Source: Alphaproteobacteria bacterium 65-37 (GTDB lineage: Bacteria > Pseudomonadota > Alphaproteobacteria > Reyranellales > Reyranellaceae). From it: a stretch of 33,506 nucleotides of DNA. The translations under genes and the position numbers were made by a program. The notes below the pieces were generated by a model. The model searched no databases, was not told the origin of the DNA, and saw only the letters and a list, made by a program, of their open reading frames with translations. The stretch spans positions 1 through 33,506 of the forward strand of contig MKRV01000026.1 of NCBI GenBank assembly GCA_001897995.1. The letters run 5' to 3'. Of the stretch, positions 16,639 to 26,179 are shown one piece after another. Within the stretch, counting starts at the first letter, position 1; each line of letters opens with the position of its first letter.

Positions 16639-17448
16639 ATGGACCGTGCACCCGTGTTGGCCGATATCACCCCAGTCATCCTGACCTACAACGAAGCGGC
16701 GAACATCGGCCGGTCACTGGAACGTCTCACCTGGGCACGGGAGGTGGTGGTGGTCGACAGCGGCTCGACCGACGACACCTTGGCCATTGTCGGCCGCTTT
16801 CCCAATGCCCGTGCCGTCCACCGGCCTTTCGACAGCCACGCCCGGCAATGGCGCTTCGCCGCCGAAGAGACCGGGGTGACGACCGGCTGGGTCCTGCGCC
16901 TCGATGCAGACTACATGCTGGAACCGGCGCTGCGCGACGAACTGGCGGCGCTGGCGCCCGAGGCGGCGACGGCGGCCTATGAGATCGCCTTCACCTACTG
17001 CATCGACGGCCAGCCCCTGCGCGGCTCGCTCTATCCGGCCTTGCCGGTCCTGTTCCGTCGCGGCCGGGCGAGCTTCGTGCAGGACGGCCATACCGAGAAG
17101 CTTCGCATCGACGGGCCGATCGTCCGGTTGCGCCATCGCCTTCTGCACGACGACCGCAAGACGCTCGAGCGCTGGCTGCAGTCGCAGGCACGCTATCAGG
17201 CCTACGAAGCCGACAAGCTCGCGACCCGGCCCTGGGGCGAACTCGGCTGGGCCGACCGGTTGCGCTGCACGCGCGTGCTGGGGCCGCCGGCGGTCGCCAT
17301 GCACTGCCTGTTCGGCAAGGGACTGATCTTCGACGGCAGGGCGGGTCTTCTCTATACAGCGCAGCGCATCACAGCCGACCTGATCCTCTCCATGCATCTT
17401 CTGCGCCGCGACCTCGATCGCCTTCTTCCCGGAAAGCTCTCACGATGA
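16639..17448 (+). CDS. GT2-family glycosyltransferase (WaaE/KdtX-like)
   Basis: A 269-residue GT-A fold glycosyltransferase. The N-terminal block has ILTYNEAANIGRSLERL (residues about 14-30), VVVDSGSTDDTLAI and then the metal/nucleotide-binding LRLDADYML. The following FVQDGHTEKLRIDGPIVRLRHRLLHDDRK and a C-terminal hydrophobic stretch are typical of small GT2 enzymes related to LPS-core WaaE. These work on the cytoplasmic face of the inner membrane. It shares four bases (ATGA, 17445-17448) with the carbamoyltransferase gene, so the two are probably translated together. Donor and acceptor are unknown; UDP-xylose or a GDP-hexose from the flanking genes is possible. No clear ribosome-binding site precedes the ATG. 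Confidence 0.85.
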   Translation: MDRAPVLADITPVILTYNEAANIGRSLERLTWAREVVVVDSGSTDDTLAIVGRFPNARAVHRPFDSHARQWRFAAEETGVTTGWVLRLDADYMLEPALRDELAALAPEAATAAYEIAFTYCIDGQPLRGSLYPALPVLFRRGRASFVQDGHTEKLRIDGPIVRLRHRLLHDDRKTLERWLQSQARYQAYEADKLATRPWGELGWADRLRCTRVLGPPAVAMHCLFGKGLIFDGRAGLLYTAQRITADLILSMHLLRRDLDRLLPGKLSR

Positions 17449-19199
17449 CCGTCATCCTGGGGCTGAACGCCTATCATGCCGATGCCGCAGCCTGCCTCGT
17501 GAAGGACGGCGAACTGGTCGCCGCCGTCGAGGAGGAACGCTTCCGCCGGGTCAAGCACTGGGGCGGCTTTCCCAGCGAATCGATCCGCTATTGCCTGGCC
17601 GAGGCGGGCCTGTCGCTGGGCGATGTCGATCATGTCGCGATCAACAGCGACAACCGCGCCAATCGGTGGCGCAAGCTCCGCTACGTGCTGACATCCGGCG
17701 TCAGCCCCGGCTATGTCCTGAACCGCCTGCGCAATCGCGGCGAACGCGCTGACATTGCCGGAAACCTGAAGAAGCACCTGCCGGGCGAGGACTTCCGCGG
17801 CACCACGCATGCCGTTGAGCATCACCTCTGCCATCTCGCGTCGGCCTTCCTGGTGTCGCCCCACGACAAGGCCGTTGCCGTATCGGTCGATGGCTTCGGC
17901 GATTTCTCCTCGGCCGCCTGGGGCCTGGGCGAGGGCGGCAAGCTCGCCGTCGACGGCCGCGTCTACTTTCCCCACTCGCTGGGTGTCTTCTACGAGGCGA
18001 TGACGCAGTTCATCGGCTTCCCGCACTACGGCGACGAATATAAGGTGATGGGACTGGCGCCCTACGGCCAGCCGACCAAGGTCGAGCAGATGAAGGAGAT
18101 CGTCCGTCTGCGCAACGACGGCAGCTTCGCGCTGGACCTGCGCTTTTTTCGCCACGCCTCGGGGCAGGGCGCGAACTATCAGGTGAAGGACGGCATTCCC
18201 TCGGGGGGCCGTCTGTGGAGCGAGCGGCTCGCCGAGCTGCTGGGGCCGGCCCGCGATCCCGAGGCTCCGCTCGAGGATCGCCATCGCGACATCGCGCGCT
18301 CCGCCCAGGTCACCTACGAGAACGCCTTCTTCAATCTTCTGACGGCGCTGCACGGGCGCTACCGTGCCGATGCCGTCGTGTTGGCCGGCGGCTGCGCCTA
18401 CAATTCGGTGGCCAACGGCAAGGTGCTGGAGCGCACACCGTTCAAGAAGCTCTATGTCCAGTCGGCCGGCGGCGACGCGGGCGGCGCGATCGGGGCGGCC
18501 TTTGCGATCTGGCACAGGCTGGGCGGGGCGGAGGCCAAGCGGCGCTTCGTGATGGACCATGCCTATTGGGGCCCGTCGTCGACGCCCGAGCAGATCGCGG
18601 CCGCCATTGCCGGACGTCGGGCGGATTTCGAGGCCGCCGGCTGCACCATCGAGCGGATCGCCGACGAGGCCACGCTTTGCCGCCATACGGCGCAGGCGAT
18701 CTCGGAGGGCAAGGTGATCGGCTGGTTCCAGGGGCGCCTGGAATGGGGGCCACGGGCACTCGGTAACCGGTCGATCCTGGGCGATCCGCGGCGCGCCGAC
18801 ATGAAGGACATCCTCAATCTCAAGATCAAGCGGCGCGAATCGTTCCGTCCCTTCGCCCCCTCGATCCTGCGCGAGGCCGTTCCCGACTGGTTCGAGACCG
18901 ACGAGGACGTGCCCTTCATGATGCAGGTCTTTCGCATCCGGAAGGAGAAGCGCAAGGAGATCCCCGCCGTCACCCATGTCGACGGCACAGGGCGGCTGCA
19001 AACCGTCACCTGGTCGGGCAATCCGCGCTATGCCCGCCTGATCTCGGCCTTCCGCGAGCTGACCGGCGTGCCGATCGTGCTCAACACCAGCTTCAACGAG
19101 AACGAGCCGGTGGTTTGCAAGCCCGAGGAGGCGATCGATTGCTTCCTGCGGACGAAGATGGACGTTCTCGTGCTGGGTGATACGCTCATCCGCCGATGA
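17445..19199 (+). CDS. NodU/CmcH-type O-carbamoyltransferase
   Basis: A 584-residue member of the NodU/CmcH/TobZ family. These enzymes use carbamoyl phosphate and ATP to make carbamoyl-adenylate and pass the carbamoyl group to a hydroxyl, often on a sugar. The N-terminal Kae1-like domain shows [23 protein letters not shown], the metal-binding [21 protein letters not shown] and [13 protein letters not shown]. The C-terminal YrdC-like part has [32 protein letters not shown] and [11 protein letters not shown]. It overlaps the upstream glycosyltransferase and the downstream 2Fe-2S gene by 4 nt each. The context points to carbamoylation of a glycan or lipid head group, but the acceptor is not known. 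Confidence 0.92.
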   Translation: MTVILGLNAYHADAAACLVKDGELVAAVEEERFRRVKHWGGFPSESIRYCLAEAGLSLGDVDHVAINSDNRANRWRKLRYVLTSGVSPGYVLNRLRNRGERADIAGNLKKHLPGEDFRGTTHAVEHHLCHLASAFLVSPHDKAVAVSVDGFGDFSSAAWGLGEGGKLAVDGRVYFPHSLGVFYEAMTQFIGFPHYGDEYKVMGLAPYGQPTKVEQMKEIVRLRNDGSFALDLRFFRHASGQGANYQVKDGIPSGGRLWSERLAELLGPARDPEAPLEDRHRDIARSAQVTYENAFFNLLTALHGRYRADAVVLAGGCAYNSVANGKVLERTPFKKLYVQSAGGDAGGAIGAAFAIWHRLGGAEAKRRFVMDHAYWGPSSTPEQIAAAIAGRRADFEAAGCTIERIADEATLCRHTAQAISEGKVIGWFQGRLEWGPRALGNRSILGDPRRADMKDILNLKIKRRESFRPFAPSILREAVPDWFETDEDVPFMMQVFRIRKEKRKEIPAVTHVDGTGRLQTVTWSGNPRYARLISAFRELTGVPIVLNTSFNENEPVVCKPEEAIDCFLRTKMDVLVLGDTLIRR

Positions 19200-19660
19200 T
19201 CTCACTTTCCGTCAACGGTCAGGTTCACGAGATCGACGTCGAGCCTGACAAGCCGCTGCTCTGGGTCCTGCGCGAGGACCTGAACGTCGTCGGGCCCAAG
19301 TTCGGCTGCGGCGTGTCGGCCTGCGGCGCCTGCACAGTGCATGTCGAGCGCAGTGCCGTGCGGTCCTGCTCCTTTGCCGTCGCCGACGCCGTCGGCAAGA
19401 CGGTGGTGACGATCGAGGGTCTATCGCAGGACGGCCAGCTTCACGCCGTGCAGCGCGCCTGGATCGAGAACCAGGTGCCCCAGTGCGGCTACTGCCAGCC
19501 CGGCTTCATCATGGCGACGGTGGCGCTGCTTCGGGAAAATCCCAAGCCGAGCGACACCGACATCGATGATGCCCTCAGCAACATCTGCCGCTGCGGCACC
19601 TACAGCGCGATTCGCCGCGCCGTGCATCGCGCAGCCGCGATCCTGGGCGGTGCCCCGTGA
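19196..19660 (+). CDS. 2Fe-2S subunit of a molybdenum hydroxylase (IorA-like)
   Basis: A 154-residue electron-transfer subunit of the xanthine oxidase family, small-subunit type, most like isoquinoline 1-oxidoreductase alpha. The plant-ferredoxin-type cluster ligands are Cys38, Cys43, Cys46 and Cys58 ([12 protein letters not shown]). The second cluster ligands are Cys97, Cys100, Cys131 and Cys133 (CGYCQPGF and CRCGTY). No signal peptide is seen, so export, if any, would depend on its partner. It overlaps the carbamoyltransferase and the large-subunit gene by 4 nt each. Together with the next gene it should form a molybdenum enzyme that hydroxylates or oxidises an organic substrate. Confidence 0.93.
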   Translation: MISLSVNGQVHEIDVEPDKPLLWVLREDLNVVGPKFGCGVSACGACTVHVERSAVRSCSFAVADAVGKTVVTIEGLSQDGQLHAVQRAWIENQVPQCGYCQPGFIMATVALLRENPKPSDTDIDDALSNICRCGTYSAIRRAVHRAAAILGGAP

Positions 19661-21915
19661 GTCTCGGCCGGCGCCTGGCGATCATCGGCGGTTTCGTCGG
19701 TGCGGGGGTGCTGGGGGTGGGCTTCTGGTTCGCGCGGGAGCGCGACCGGCTGGGCGATCGTCGGCTGTTCAACCTCAAGCCGGACGAAGCCGGGCTCAAC
19801 GGCTGGGTGAAGATCGGCCGCGACGATTCGGTGACGGTGGCCATACCGCGGGCCGAGATGGGGCAGGGCGTGCAGACGGCGCTCGCCATGCTGGTCGCCG
19901 AGGAGCTCGACGCGCGCTGGGACCAGATCCGCGTCGAGGAGCCGCCGGAAAGCGTCGTCTACCGCAACGTCGACATTCTGATCGACAGCCTGCCGTTCTC
20001 GCCGGAGGAAAGCGGCTCGGTCGTCGAGGCGGCGCACTGGATCGCCGGCAAGCTTGGCGGCGTCTTGGGCGTCAATGCAACGGGCGGCTCGACCTCGGTG
20101 CGCGATGCCTGGCTGCCGATGCGCACCGCGGGGGCAGTCGCCCGCGACCTCTTGCTGCGCGCGGCGAGCCGCAAGGCCGGCCTGCCGGTGACCGATCTCG
20201 CGATCGTCGATGGCGAGGTGCGCAAGCGCGACGGCGCCAAAGTGGCGACGTTCGGTGCGCTGGTCGATTCCGTCGAGGGGTTGGCCGAACGTCCGCCGCC
20301 GCCGCTCAAGAAGCCGGCCGAGTTCAAGCTGATCGGCAAGCCGCTGCCGCGTCTCGATATCCTCGCGAAGGTCACCGGGCGGGCGACGTTCGGGATCGAT
20401 GTTCGCCAGCCTGGCCTTCTCTATGCCGCCGTCCGCAACTCGCCGACCTTCGGGGGTGAGGCGCTGGGTTTCACCCTGAAGCAGGGCAAGTTGCCCAAGG
20501 GGATCGAGAAGGTGGTGATCGTGCCGGGCGGCATTGCGGCCGTGGGGACGAGCTGGTGGAAGGCCGAGCGCTTCCTCGACGAGGGCGTCGAGGTGAAATG
20601 GCAGCCCGGGCCGGCGCCGGGCCTCGACACGCCGGGCCTCTGGAAACGCTACGAAGATCTCCTGGAGAACGGCGAGCCGGCGCTGACACGCACCCTGGGG
20701 ACGGTGGTGACGACGACGTCCGACCGGCAGCAGACGCTGACCGCGGCCTATCGCGCGCCCTACCTGGCCCATACGACCCTGGAGCCAATGAATTGCACCG
20801 CCCGGGTCGGCCCGACGGGCGTCGAGGTCTGGATGCCGAACCAGTCACCGACCTTGATGCGGTTGGCCGCCGCGCGGACGGCCGGCGTCCCGCAGGACCG
20901 GGTGAGCGTGCACACGACGTTTCTGGGGGGCGGGTTCGGCCGGCGCGCCGAAGTCGATCTGGTCCGCCAGGCCGTTTCCTGCGCGCTCGTCCTGCCGGAA
21001 CGGCCCGTGCAGGTTCTGTGGTCGCGCGAGGAAGACATTCGGCACGACTGCTATCGGCCGATGGCGCTGGCGCGCTGGCGGGCGGTGCTCGAGATGGCCG
21101 GGGACAAGCCGAAGCTGGTGAGTGTGGCGAAGCGGCAGGTGGCACAGTCTCCGTCCGAGCAGTTTCCGGTGCGGACAGTCGGACTGCCGGCCCAGAAGCA
21201 GCCGGAAGGCAATGCCGTCGAAAACCCACCCTACGCCTTTCCCCACTACCAGCTCGACGCCATGGTGGCGGACGGGGTGGTGCCGGTGGGCTTCTGGCGC
21301 TCGGTCGGCCATTCGCACACGGCGTTCTTCGACGAGAGCTTCATCGACGAATTGGCGTCTGCCCTGAAGAAAGACCCGTTCGATCTGCGCCGCGACCTGC
21401 TGGTCGGACGGCCGCGGCATCTCAAGGTGCTGGAGACGGCGGCCCGGGAAGCCGGCTGGGGGACGCCACTGCCACCGGGCTCCGGCCGCGGCATTGCACT
21501 CCGGGCCTCGTTCGGCTCGATCGTGGCTCAGGTCGCGGAAGTCTCGGTCCCCGACGGCAGGAGCATCGCCGTGAAACGCGTGACCTGCGCCATCGATTGT
21601 GGGCCGGTGGTCAACCCGGCGATCGTTCGGGCACAGATGGAGAGCGGCATCATCTACGGCCTGTCGGCGGCGCTCTTCGGCGAGATCACCCTGACCAACG
21701 GCAGGGTCGAGCAGGGCAACTTCCCCGACTATGACGCCGTGCGGCTGGCCGAGGCGCCCGTCATGGCGGTCCATCTGGTCGACAGTGGGGCCACCGACAT
21801 CGGGGGCGTTGGCGAGCCCGGCACGCCGCCGATCGCTCCGGCCGTTGCCAATGCCATCTTTGCGGCGACAGGAAAACGCCTGCGCTCGTTGCCGCTGCGT
21901 ATGGCCGACGGTTGA
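19657..21915 (+). CDS. Molybdopterin-binding hydroxylase large subunit (IorB-like)
   Basis: A 752-residue xanthine dehydrogenase-family catalytic subunit of the isoquinoline 1-oxidoreductase beta type. One hydrophobic segment (residues about 8-26, after GRR) looks like a membrane anchor or a poor Tat signal. Cofactor-binding blocks follow: [38 protein letters not shown], and the final [13 protein letters not shown] with the likely catalytic Glu720. The GTG start overlaps the previous stop. IorB-like enzymes attack N-heterocycles or aldehydes and usually pass electrons to a cytochrome; no cytochrome gene is next to it. A role in modifying an envelope lipid or glycan is conceivable only from position. 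The substrate is unknown. Confidence 0.9.
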   Translation: MSLGRRLAIIGGFVGAGVLGVGFWFARERDRLGDRRLFNLKPDEAGLNGWVKIGRDDSVTVAIPRAEMGQGVQTALAMLVAEELDARWDQIRVEEPPESVVYRNVDILIDSLPFSPEESGSVVEAAHWIAGKLGGVLGVNATGGSTSVRDAWLPMRTAGAVARDLLLRAASRKAGLPVTDLAIVDGEVRKRDGAKVATFGALVDSVEGLAERPPPPLKKPAEFKLIGKPLPRLDILAKVTGRATFGIDVRQPGLLYAAVRNSPTFGGEALGFTLKQGKLPKGIEKVVIVPGGIAAVGTSWWKAERFLDEGVEVKWQPGPAPGLDTPGLWKRYEDLLENGEPALTRTLGTVVTTTSDRQQTLTAAYRAPYLAHTTLEPMNCTARVGPTGVEVWMPNQSPTLMRLAAARTAGVPQDRVSVHTTFLGGGFGRRAEVDLVRQAVSCALVLPERPVQVLWSREEDIRHDCYRPMALARWRAVLEMAGDKPKLVSVAKRQVAQSPSEQFPVRTVGLPAQKQPEGNAVENPPYAFPHYQLDAMVADGVVPVGFWRSVGHSHTAFFDESFIDELASALKKDPFDLRRDLLVGRPRHLKVLETAAREAGWGTPLPPGSGRGIALRASFGSIVAQVAEVSVPDGRSIAVKRVTCAIDCGPVVNPAIVRAQMESGIIYGLSAALFGEITLTNGRVEQGNFPDYDAVRLAEAPVMAVHLVDSGATDIGGVGEPGTPPIAPAVANAIFAATGKRLRSLPLRMADG

Positions 21916-22235
21916 TCGTCTGCTCCTAAGCTGCGGATATCGTGGGATTAGTTTGCGGTAGCCTGCCGCGACTGCGCGATGATTCGTGCGCCGCCATGAA
22001 AATTGGCGCCGGCTGAATCGGATCGGCGGGCGGGCGCTTGGAAAGCTGCAAAGATGCGGCTAAGTGACTGTAAATATTATAAATTGACATCGAAAAGATA
22101 AGGCACGTCCGTGCGATGTACAGCCAGCGATCGATGGTCAGCTGATCATTGAACCGAGAGCGCAGCACATGAATTGAACGGGCGTCGGATTTGGTCATAC
22201 TCCGACGCCTTCGCGGTGCCGAAGGCTAATCTCAT
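21916..22235. other. 320-bp AT-rich spacer, likely hpn operon promoter region
   Basis: This gap precedes hpnA on the same strand as the upstream hydroxylase operon. Around 22071-22100 it is much AT-richer than its surroundings and holds TATTAT (22075-22080), TATAAA (22078-22083) and TTGACA (22084-22089). No pair has standard spacing, so an exact promoter is not assigned. A 90-codon minus-strand frame (21926-22198) crosses it but has no family pattern. No terminator hairpin was recognised. Confidence 0.4.
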
Positions 22236-23249
22236 ATGTACGTATCCTTGCGGCCTGGCGATCTCACACTCGTAACCGGCGGATCGGGCTTTCTGGGCTC
22301 GGCCGTCGTGCGGACCCTGCTCGACCGCGGGGCGAAGGTGCGCGCGCTGGTCCGGCCGACCAGCCCGCGGGGTAATTTCTCCGGCCTGGATTGCGAGATC
22401 GTGGTCGGCGATCTCACCGACCCGGCCTCGCTCGAGTCGGCCCTGCAGGGTGTCCGCTACCTGTTCCATGTCGCGGCCGACTATCGGCTCTGGGCGCCCG
22501 ACCCTGCGGTCATCGTCCGGGCCAATGTCGAAGGCACGACCAACCTCTTCCGCGCGGCGCTTTCTGCCGGGGTCGAGCGTATTGTCTACACCAGCAGTGT
22601 GGCCGCCCTGAAGGTCGCCGGCGCGACGGCCCCGGTCGACGAACTGGCGGCGCTCCTGCCGGAAGAGGCGATCGGCACCTACAAGCGCAGCAAGACCCTG
22701 GCCGAACGCGCGGTCGAGGAGATGATCCGCCGGGAGGGGCTTCCGGCCGTGATCGTCAATCCGACGACGCCGATCGGCCCGCGCGACATTCGGCCGACGC
22801 CGACCGGCCGCATCCTGCTCGACGCCGCCCGCGGCAAGATCCCGGCCTTCGTCGATACCGGCCTGAACTTCGTCCATGTCGACGACGTGGCGGCAGGCCA
22901 CCTCCTGGCCTTCGAACGCGGCCGGATCGGCGAGCGCTACATCCTGGGCGGCGAGAACCTCACCCTGCAGGAACTGCTGGGCACTGTCGCCAAGCTGGCC
23001 GGTCGGCGCGCACCGACCCTCAAGCTGCCGCGGATACCGCTCTATCCCCTGGCGTTCGGCGCCGAGACGCTGGCCCGGCTGACCAAGAAGGAGCCGCTGC
23101 TCACGATCGATGGCCTGCGCATGTCGAGCTATCGCATGTTCTTCACCTCGGCCAAGGCCGAGCGCGAGCTCGGCTATCGCAGCCGCCCCTATCAGGAGGC
23201 CGTGTCCGAAGCGCTGGCCTGGTTTCGCGTGGCCGGTTACCTGACATGA
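22236..23249 (+). CDS. hpnA: Hopanoid-associated sugar epimerase HpnA
   Basis: A 337-residue extended SDR protein, the first gene of the hopanoid operon. NAD-binding TGGSGFLGSAV lies at residues 14-24, and the catalytic YKRSK has Tyr149 and Lys153. FHVAADYRLWAPDP and NPTTPIGPRDIRPTPTGR are distinctive of HpnA. The family is named for its location with squalene-hopene cyclase genes and is thought to modify a sugar or the polyol side chain of extended hopanoids; its exact reaction is not established to my knowledge. Its stop overlaps the hpnB start by 4 nt. Confidence 0.92.
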   Translation: MYVSLRPGDLTLVTGGSGFLGSAVVRTLLDRGAKVRALVRPTSPRGNFSGLDCEIVVGDLTDPASLESALQGVRYLFHVAADYRLWAPDPAVIVRANVEGTTNLFRAALSAGVERIVYTSSVAALKVAGATAPVDELAALLPEEAIGTYKRSKTLAERAVEEMIRREGLPAVIVNPTTPIGPRDIRPTPTGRILLDAARGKIPAFVDTGLNFVHVDDVAAGHLLAFERGRIGERYILGGENLTLQELLGTVAKLAGRRAPTLKLPRIPLYPLAFGAETLARLTKKEPLLTIDGLRMSSYRMFFTSAKAERELGYRSRPYQEAVSEALAWFRVAGYLT

Positions 23250-24439
23250 TGGTGTGGGCGGTGATCGGGCTGGTCGCAGCGGCGATCTGGCTCTACCTGC
23301 TCGTCGCACGCGGCGGCTTCTGGCTGGCGCGCGAGCGAGACGACAGCGCCGATCTTTCGCCGGTCGCCGGTCGACAGGGCGCGCACTGGCCGGCGGTCGC
23401 GGCCGTCGTGCCGGCACGGAACGAAGCAGATGTGATCGCGCAGTCGATCGGCAGCCTGATGCGGCAGGATTATCCCGGGCCTTTCCGGATCGTGCTGGTG
23501 GACGACGGCAGCAGCGACGGCACGGCCGCCGCGGCATTGCAGGTGGCGCGCGAGGCGGCCCACCAGGCCGGTCGTGGACGCCATCTCGACGTGCTGACGG
23601 GCGCGGCGCTTCCGGCCGGATGGACGGGCAAGCTCTGGGCGCTGGAGCAGGGCACGCGCCATGCCAAGACCTCGCAGGCCGAGGCGATCGACTATTACCT
23701 GCTGACCGATGCCGATATCGGCCATGCATCGGACAATCTTCGCACGCTCGTGACGCGTGCGGAGCAGGAAGGTCGGGTTCTGGTGTCGCTCATGGCGAAA
23801 CTGTCGTGCGTGAGCCTGTCGGAACGCTTTCTCATTCCCGCCTTCGTCTTCTTCTTCCAGATGCTCTACCCGTTCGCCTGGGTTGCCGATCGCAACAACA
23901 AGGTGGCCGCCGCTGCCGGGGGCTGCGTGCTGGTGCGGCGCGACGCCTTGGAAAGAGCGGGCGGTATCGCCTCGGTTCGAGCCGAAATCATCGACGACTG
24001 CTCCCTGGCGCGGCAGCTGAAGGCCGAAGGATCGATCTGGCTCGGCCTGACGGAGCGCGCGACGAGCTTGCGCCCCTATGGCGGTTTCCGGCAGATCGGC
24101 CGGATGATCTCGCGTTCGGCCTATGCCCAGCTCGGCTACTCGCCCCTGATGCTCACCGGCACGGTGCTGGGCATGCTGCTGACCTACCTGGCGCCGCCGC
24201 TTCTCGCTCTTTTCGGCGAAGGCCTGGCGCGGTGGGCCGGCCTCGGCGCGTGGCTGATGATGGCCCTCTCGTTCCAGCCCATGCTGCGCTTCTATCGCGT
24301 CTCGCCGGCCTGGGGGCTGGCGCTTCCTCTGATCGGCGCCGCCTACCTGCTCTTCACCTTCCAGTCCGCGATCGATGTGTGGCGCGGCCGCGGCGGCATG
24401 TGGAAGGGGCGTGCCCAGGCCATGGCGAAGAGCACGTGA
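23246..24439 (+). CDS. hpnB: Hopanoid-associated glycosyltransferase HpnB
   Basis: A 397-residue GT2-type membrane glycosyltransferase. An N-terminal helix (residues about 2-20) is followed by the GT-A domain with VVPARNEADVIAQSI, VLVDDGSSDGT and LLTDADIGH. GGCVLVRRDAL and EIIDDCSLARQLK, which carry the acceptor-side acidic residues, come next. Several hydrophobic helices close the protein. Its place between hpnA and hpnC identifies it as HpnB, proposed to glycosylate hopanoids, though direct proof is lacking as far as I recall. Two adjacent ATGs (23246 and 23249) are possible starts; the first overlaps the hpnA stop. The gap to hpnC is 10 nt and contains its GGAGG. Confidence 0.9.
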   Translation: MMVWAVIGLVAAAIWLYLLVARGGFWLARERDDSADLSPVAGRQGAHWPAVAAVVPARNEADVIAQSIGSLMRQDYPGPFRIVLVDDGSSDGTAAAALQVAREAAHQAGRGRHLDVLTGAALPAGWTGKLWALEQGTRHAKTSQAEAIDYYLLTDADIGHASDNLRTLVTRAEQEGRVLVSLMAKLSCVSLSERFLIPAFVFFFQMLYPFAWVADRNNKVAAAAGGCVLVRRDALERAGGIASVRAEIIDDCSLARQLKAEGSIWLGLTERATSLRPYGGFRQIGRMISRSAYAQLGYSPLMLTGTVLGMLLTYLAPPLLALFGEGLARWAGLGAWLMMALSFQPMLRFYRVSPAWGLALPLIGAAYLLFTFQSAIDVWRGRGGMWKGRAQAMAKST

Positions 24440-24449
24440 AGGAGGGCGC

Positions 24450-25337
24450 ATGAAGAAGGCGGTCGACTTCGCCTCGGGCAAGGGACATCAGGATGAGAAT
24501 TTCCCGGTGGCCTCGCGCCTGGTTCGCGCCGAATTGCGGCCGGCAATCCTCGCCTTCTACCGATTCGCCCGCGCGGCCGACGACGTCTCCGATCACGAGA
24601 CGGCGGCGCCCGAGGAAAAGCTCGCCGAGCTCGACCGGCTGGAAGCCGGGCTGCTCGGCAAGGCAGGCGGCAGTGCGGAAGGCGAAGCCCTGCGCGCCGT
24701 CCTGGGCGAGCGCGGGCTGACGGATCGGCACGCGCTGGATCTGCTGGAGGCGTTTCGCCGCGATGTCACCAAGCTGCGCTATGCCGATTGGGCCGAGCTC
24801 ATGGACTATTGCCGCTATTCGGCGGCGCCGGTCGGCCGCTTCGTGCTCGACCTGCACGGCGAGTCGTCGACGGTATGGCCGTTGAACGACGCACTCTGTG
24901 CGGCGCTGCAGGTCATCAATCACCTGCAGGACTGCGGCAAGGACTATCGCACTCTCGATCGCGTCTACGTCCCCGCCGACACGCTGGCAGCGCACGACGT
25001 GAAGACCGAAGCGCTCGCCGAGCGTCGGGCGTCGCCTGCTTTGCGCGCGGTGATTGCGGGGCTGGCGCAGCGGACGGCGTCGCTGCTGGACGAGTCGCGG
25101 CCCTTCGCCAACCGGATCGTCGATCGGCGGCTGGCCTTCGAGGTCGGCGTCATCCAGACCCTGGCCGAGAGCCTTGTGCAACGGCTGATGCGTCGGGATC
25201 CGCTGTCGGAGCGCGTCCATCACCGTCCCGTCGAGGCTGTGGCCCTCGCCCTGCGCGGCAGCGCCGGCGTTGCTGCCCGGCGCCTGGCCCGCTGGTTCGG
25301 GCAGAAGCAACCCGATTTGCGGGGCAGCCGCAGATGA
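24450..25337 (+). CDS. hpnC: Hydroxysqualene synthase HpnC
   Basis: A 295-residue member of the squalene/phytoene synthase family. In the three-step bacterial route, HpnC converts presqualene diphosphate to hydroxysqualene. The first aspartate motif is DDVSD at residues 44-48. The second is weaker, QDCGKD at 160-165, as expected for HpnC rather than HpnD. GKGHQDENFPVAS near the N-terminus is characteristic. A GGAGG site ends 5 nt before the ATG at 24450. The frame extends 25 codons upstream into hpnB, but that part lacks family pattern. It overlaps hpnD by 4 nt. Confidence 0.93.
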   Translation: MKKAVDFASGKGHQDENFPVASRLVRAELRPAILAFYRFARAADDVSDHETAAPEEKLAELDRLEAGLLGKAGGSAEGEALRAVLGERGLTDRHALDLLEAFRRDVTKLRYADWAELMDYCRYSAAPVGRFVLDLHGESSTVWPLNDALCAALQVINHLQDCGKDYRTLDRVYVPADTLAAHDVKTEALAERRASPALRAVIAGLAQRTASLLDESRPFANRIVDRRLAFEVGVIQTLAESLVQRLMRRDPLSERVHHRPVEAVALALRGSAGVAARRLARWFGQKQPDLRGSRR

Positions 25338-26179
25338 CCGACCTCACGCACCCCGATGCCGCGCAGTTCAAGGCGCGGGTCTCCGGCAGTTCCTTCTACA
25401 CGGCCATGCTGCTCATGCCGAAGGCGCAGCGCGAGGCCATGTTCGCGATCTACATGTACTGCCGCCTCGTCGACGACATCGCCGACGATGGCACGCGGCC
25501 GCGCGACGTGCGCGCCACGGAACTGGTGCAGTGGCGCCGCGACCTCGACGCGCTCTATGCCGGCCGGCCTGCGGGGCAGGCCGCCTTCCTGCAGGGCGCG
25601 GTGCGGGACTTCGGACTGAAGCAGGCGGACTTCCTCGCCGTCATCGACGGCATGGACATGGATGTCGCGGCCGACATCCATGCGCCCGACCGCGCGACCT
25701 TGGCGCTCTACTGCGATCGCGTGGCCTGCGCCGTCGGACGGTTGTCGACGCGCATCTTCGGCATGGACGAGGCACCCGGCCTCGAGCTGGCGCACAATCT
25801 CGGCAATGCCCTGCAGCTCACGAACATCCTGCGCGATATCGACGAGGATGCCGACATAAACCGTCTCTATCTGCCGCGGGAGCGTCTCGTCGAAGCCGGC
25901 ATCGAGACGACCGATCCGCTGGCGGTGGTGGCCGATCCGTGGGTCGATGTCGCCTGCCGCAAGATCGCCGCCGAGGCGCTCGACTACTTTGCCGCTGCCG
26001 ATCGGCTGCTGCGCGCCAAGCCGCGCGGCCACCTGCTGGCGCCGCGGTTGATGGCCGCCGTGTACGGGGCGCTGCTGCAGGACATGCTGAAGGTCGGCTG
26101 GGCCCCGCCGCGTCGCCGCGTCAAGATCAGCAAGCCGCGGCTTCTCTACATCGTCGCACGCTGCTGCGTGTTCGGATGA
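25334..26179 (+). CDS. hpnD: Presqualene diphosphate synthase HpnD
   Basis: A 281-residue head-to-head prenyl synthase that condenses two farnesyl diphosphates to presqualene diphosphate. Both Mg-diphosphate motifs are intact: DDIAD at residues 47-51 and RDIDED at 167-172, the latter inside LTNILRDIDEDADINRLYLP. The N-terminal SGSSFYTAMLLMPKAQREAM is typical. It overlaps hpnC upstream and hpnE downstream by 4 nt each, so these genes are probably translated as a coupled set. It is cytoplasmic or loosely membrane-bound, passing its product to HpnC. Confidence 0.95.
   Translation: MTDLTHPDAAQFKARVSGSSFYTAMLLMPKAQREAMFAIYMYCRLVDDIADDGTRPRDVRATELVQWRRDLDALYAGRPAGQAAFLQGAVRDFGLKQADFLAVIDGMDMDVAADIHAPDRATLALYCDRVACAVGRLSTRIFGMDEAPGLELAHNLGNALQLTNILRDIDEDADINRLYLPRERLVEAGIETTDPLAVVADPWVDVACRKIAAEALDYFAAADRLLRAKPRGHLLAPRLMAAVYGALLQDMLKVGWAPPRRRVKISKPRLLYIVARCCVFG

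Noticed and set aside
17352..19205. 617-codon open frame on the minus strand opposite the carbamoyltransferase
   Set aside because: The plus strand carries clear NodU/CmcH motifs with tight overlaps to its neighbours. The antisense product has no family pattern.
21926..22198. 90-codon minus-strand frame upstream of hpnA
   Set aside because: It has a short hydrophobic stretch, but its only GGAG abuts the ATG, it shows no family pattern and it fills an AT-rich spacer expected to hold the hpn promoter.
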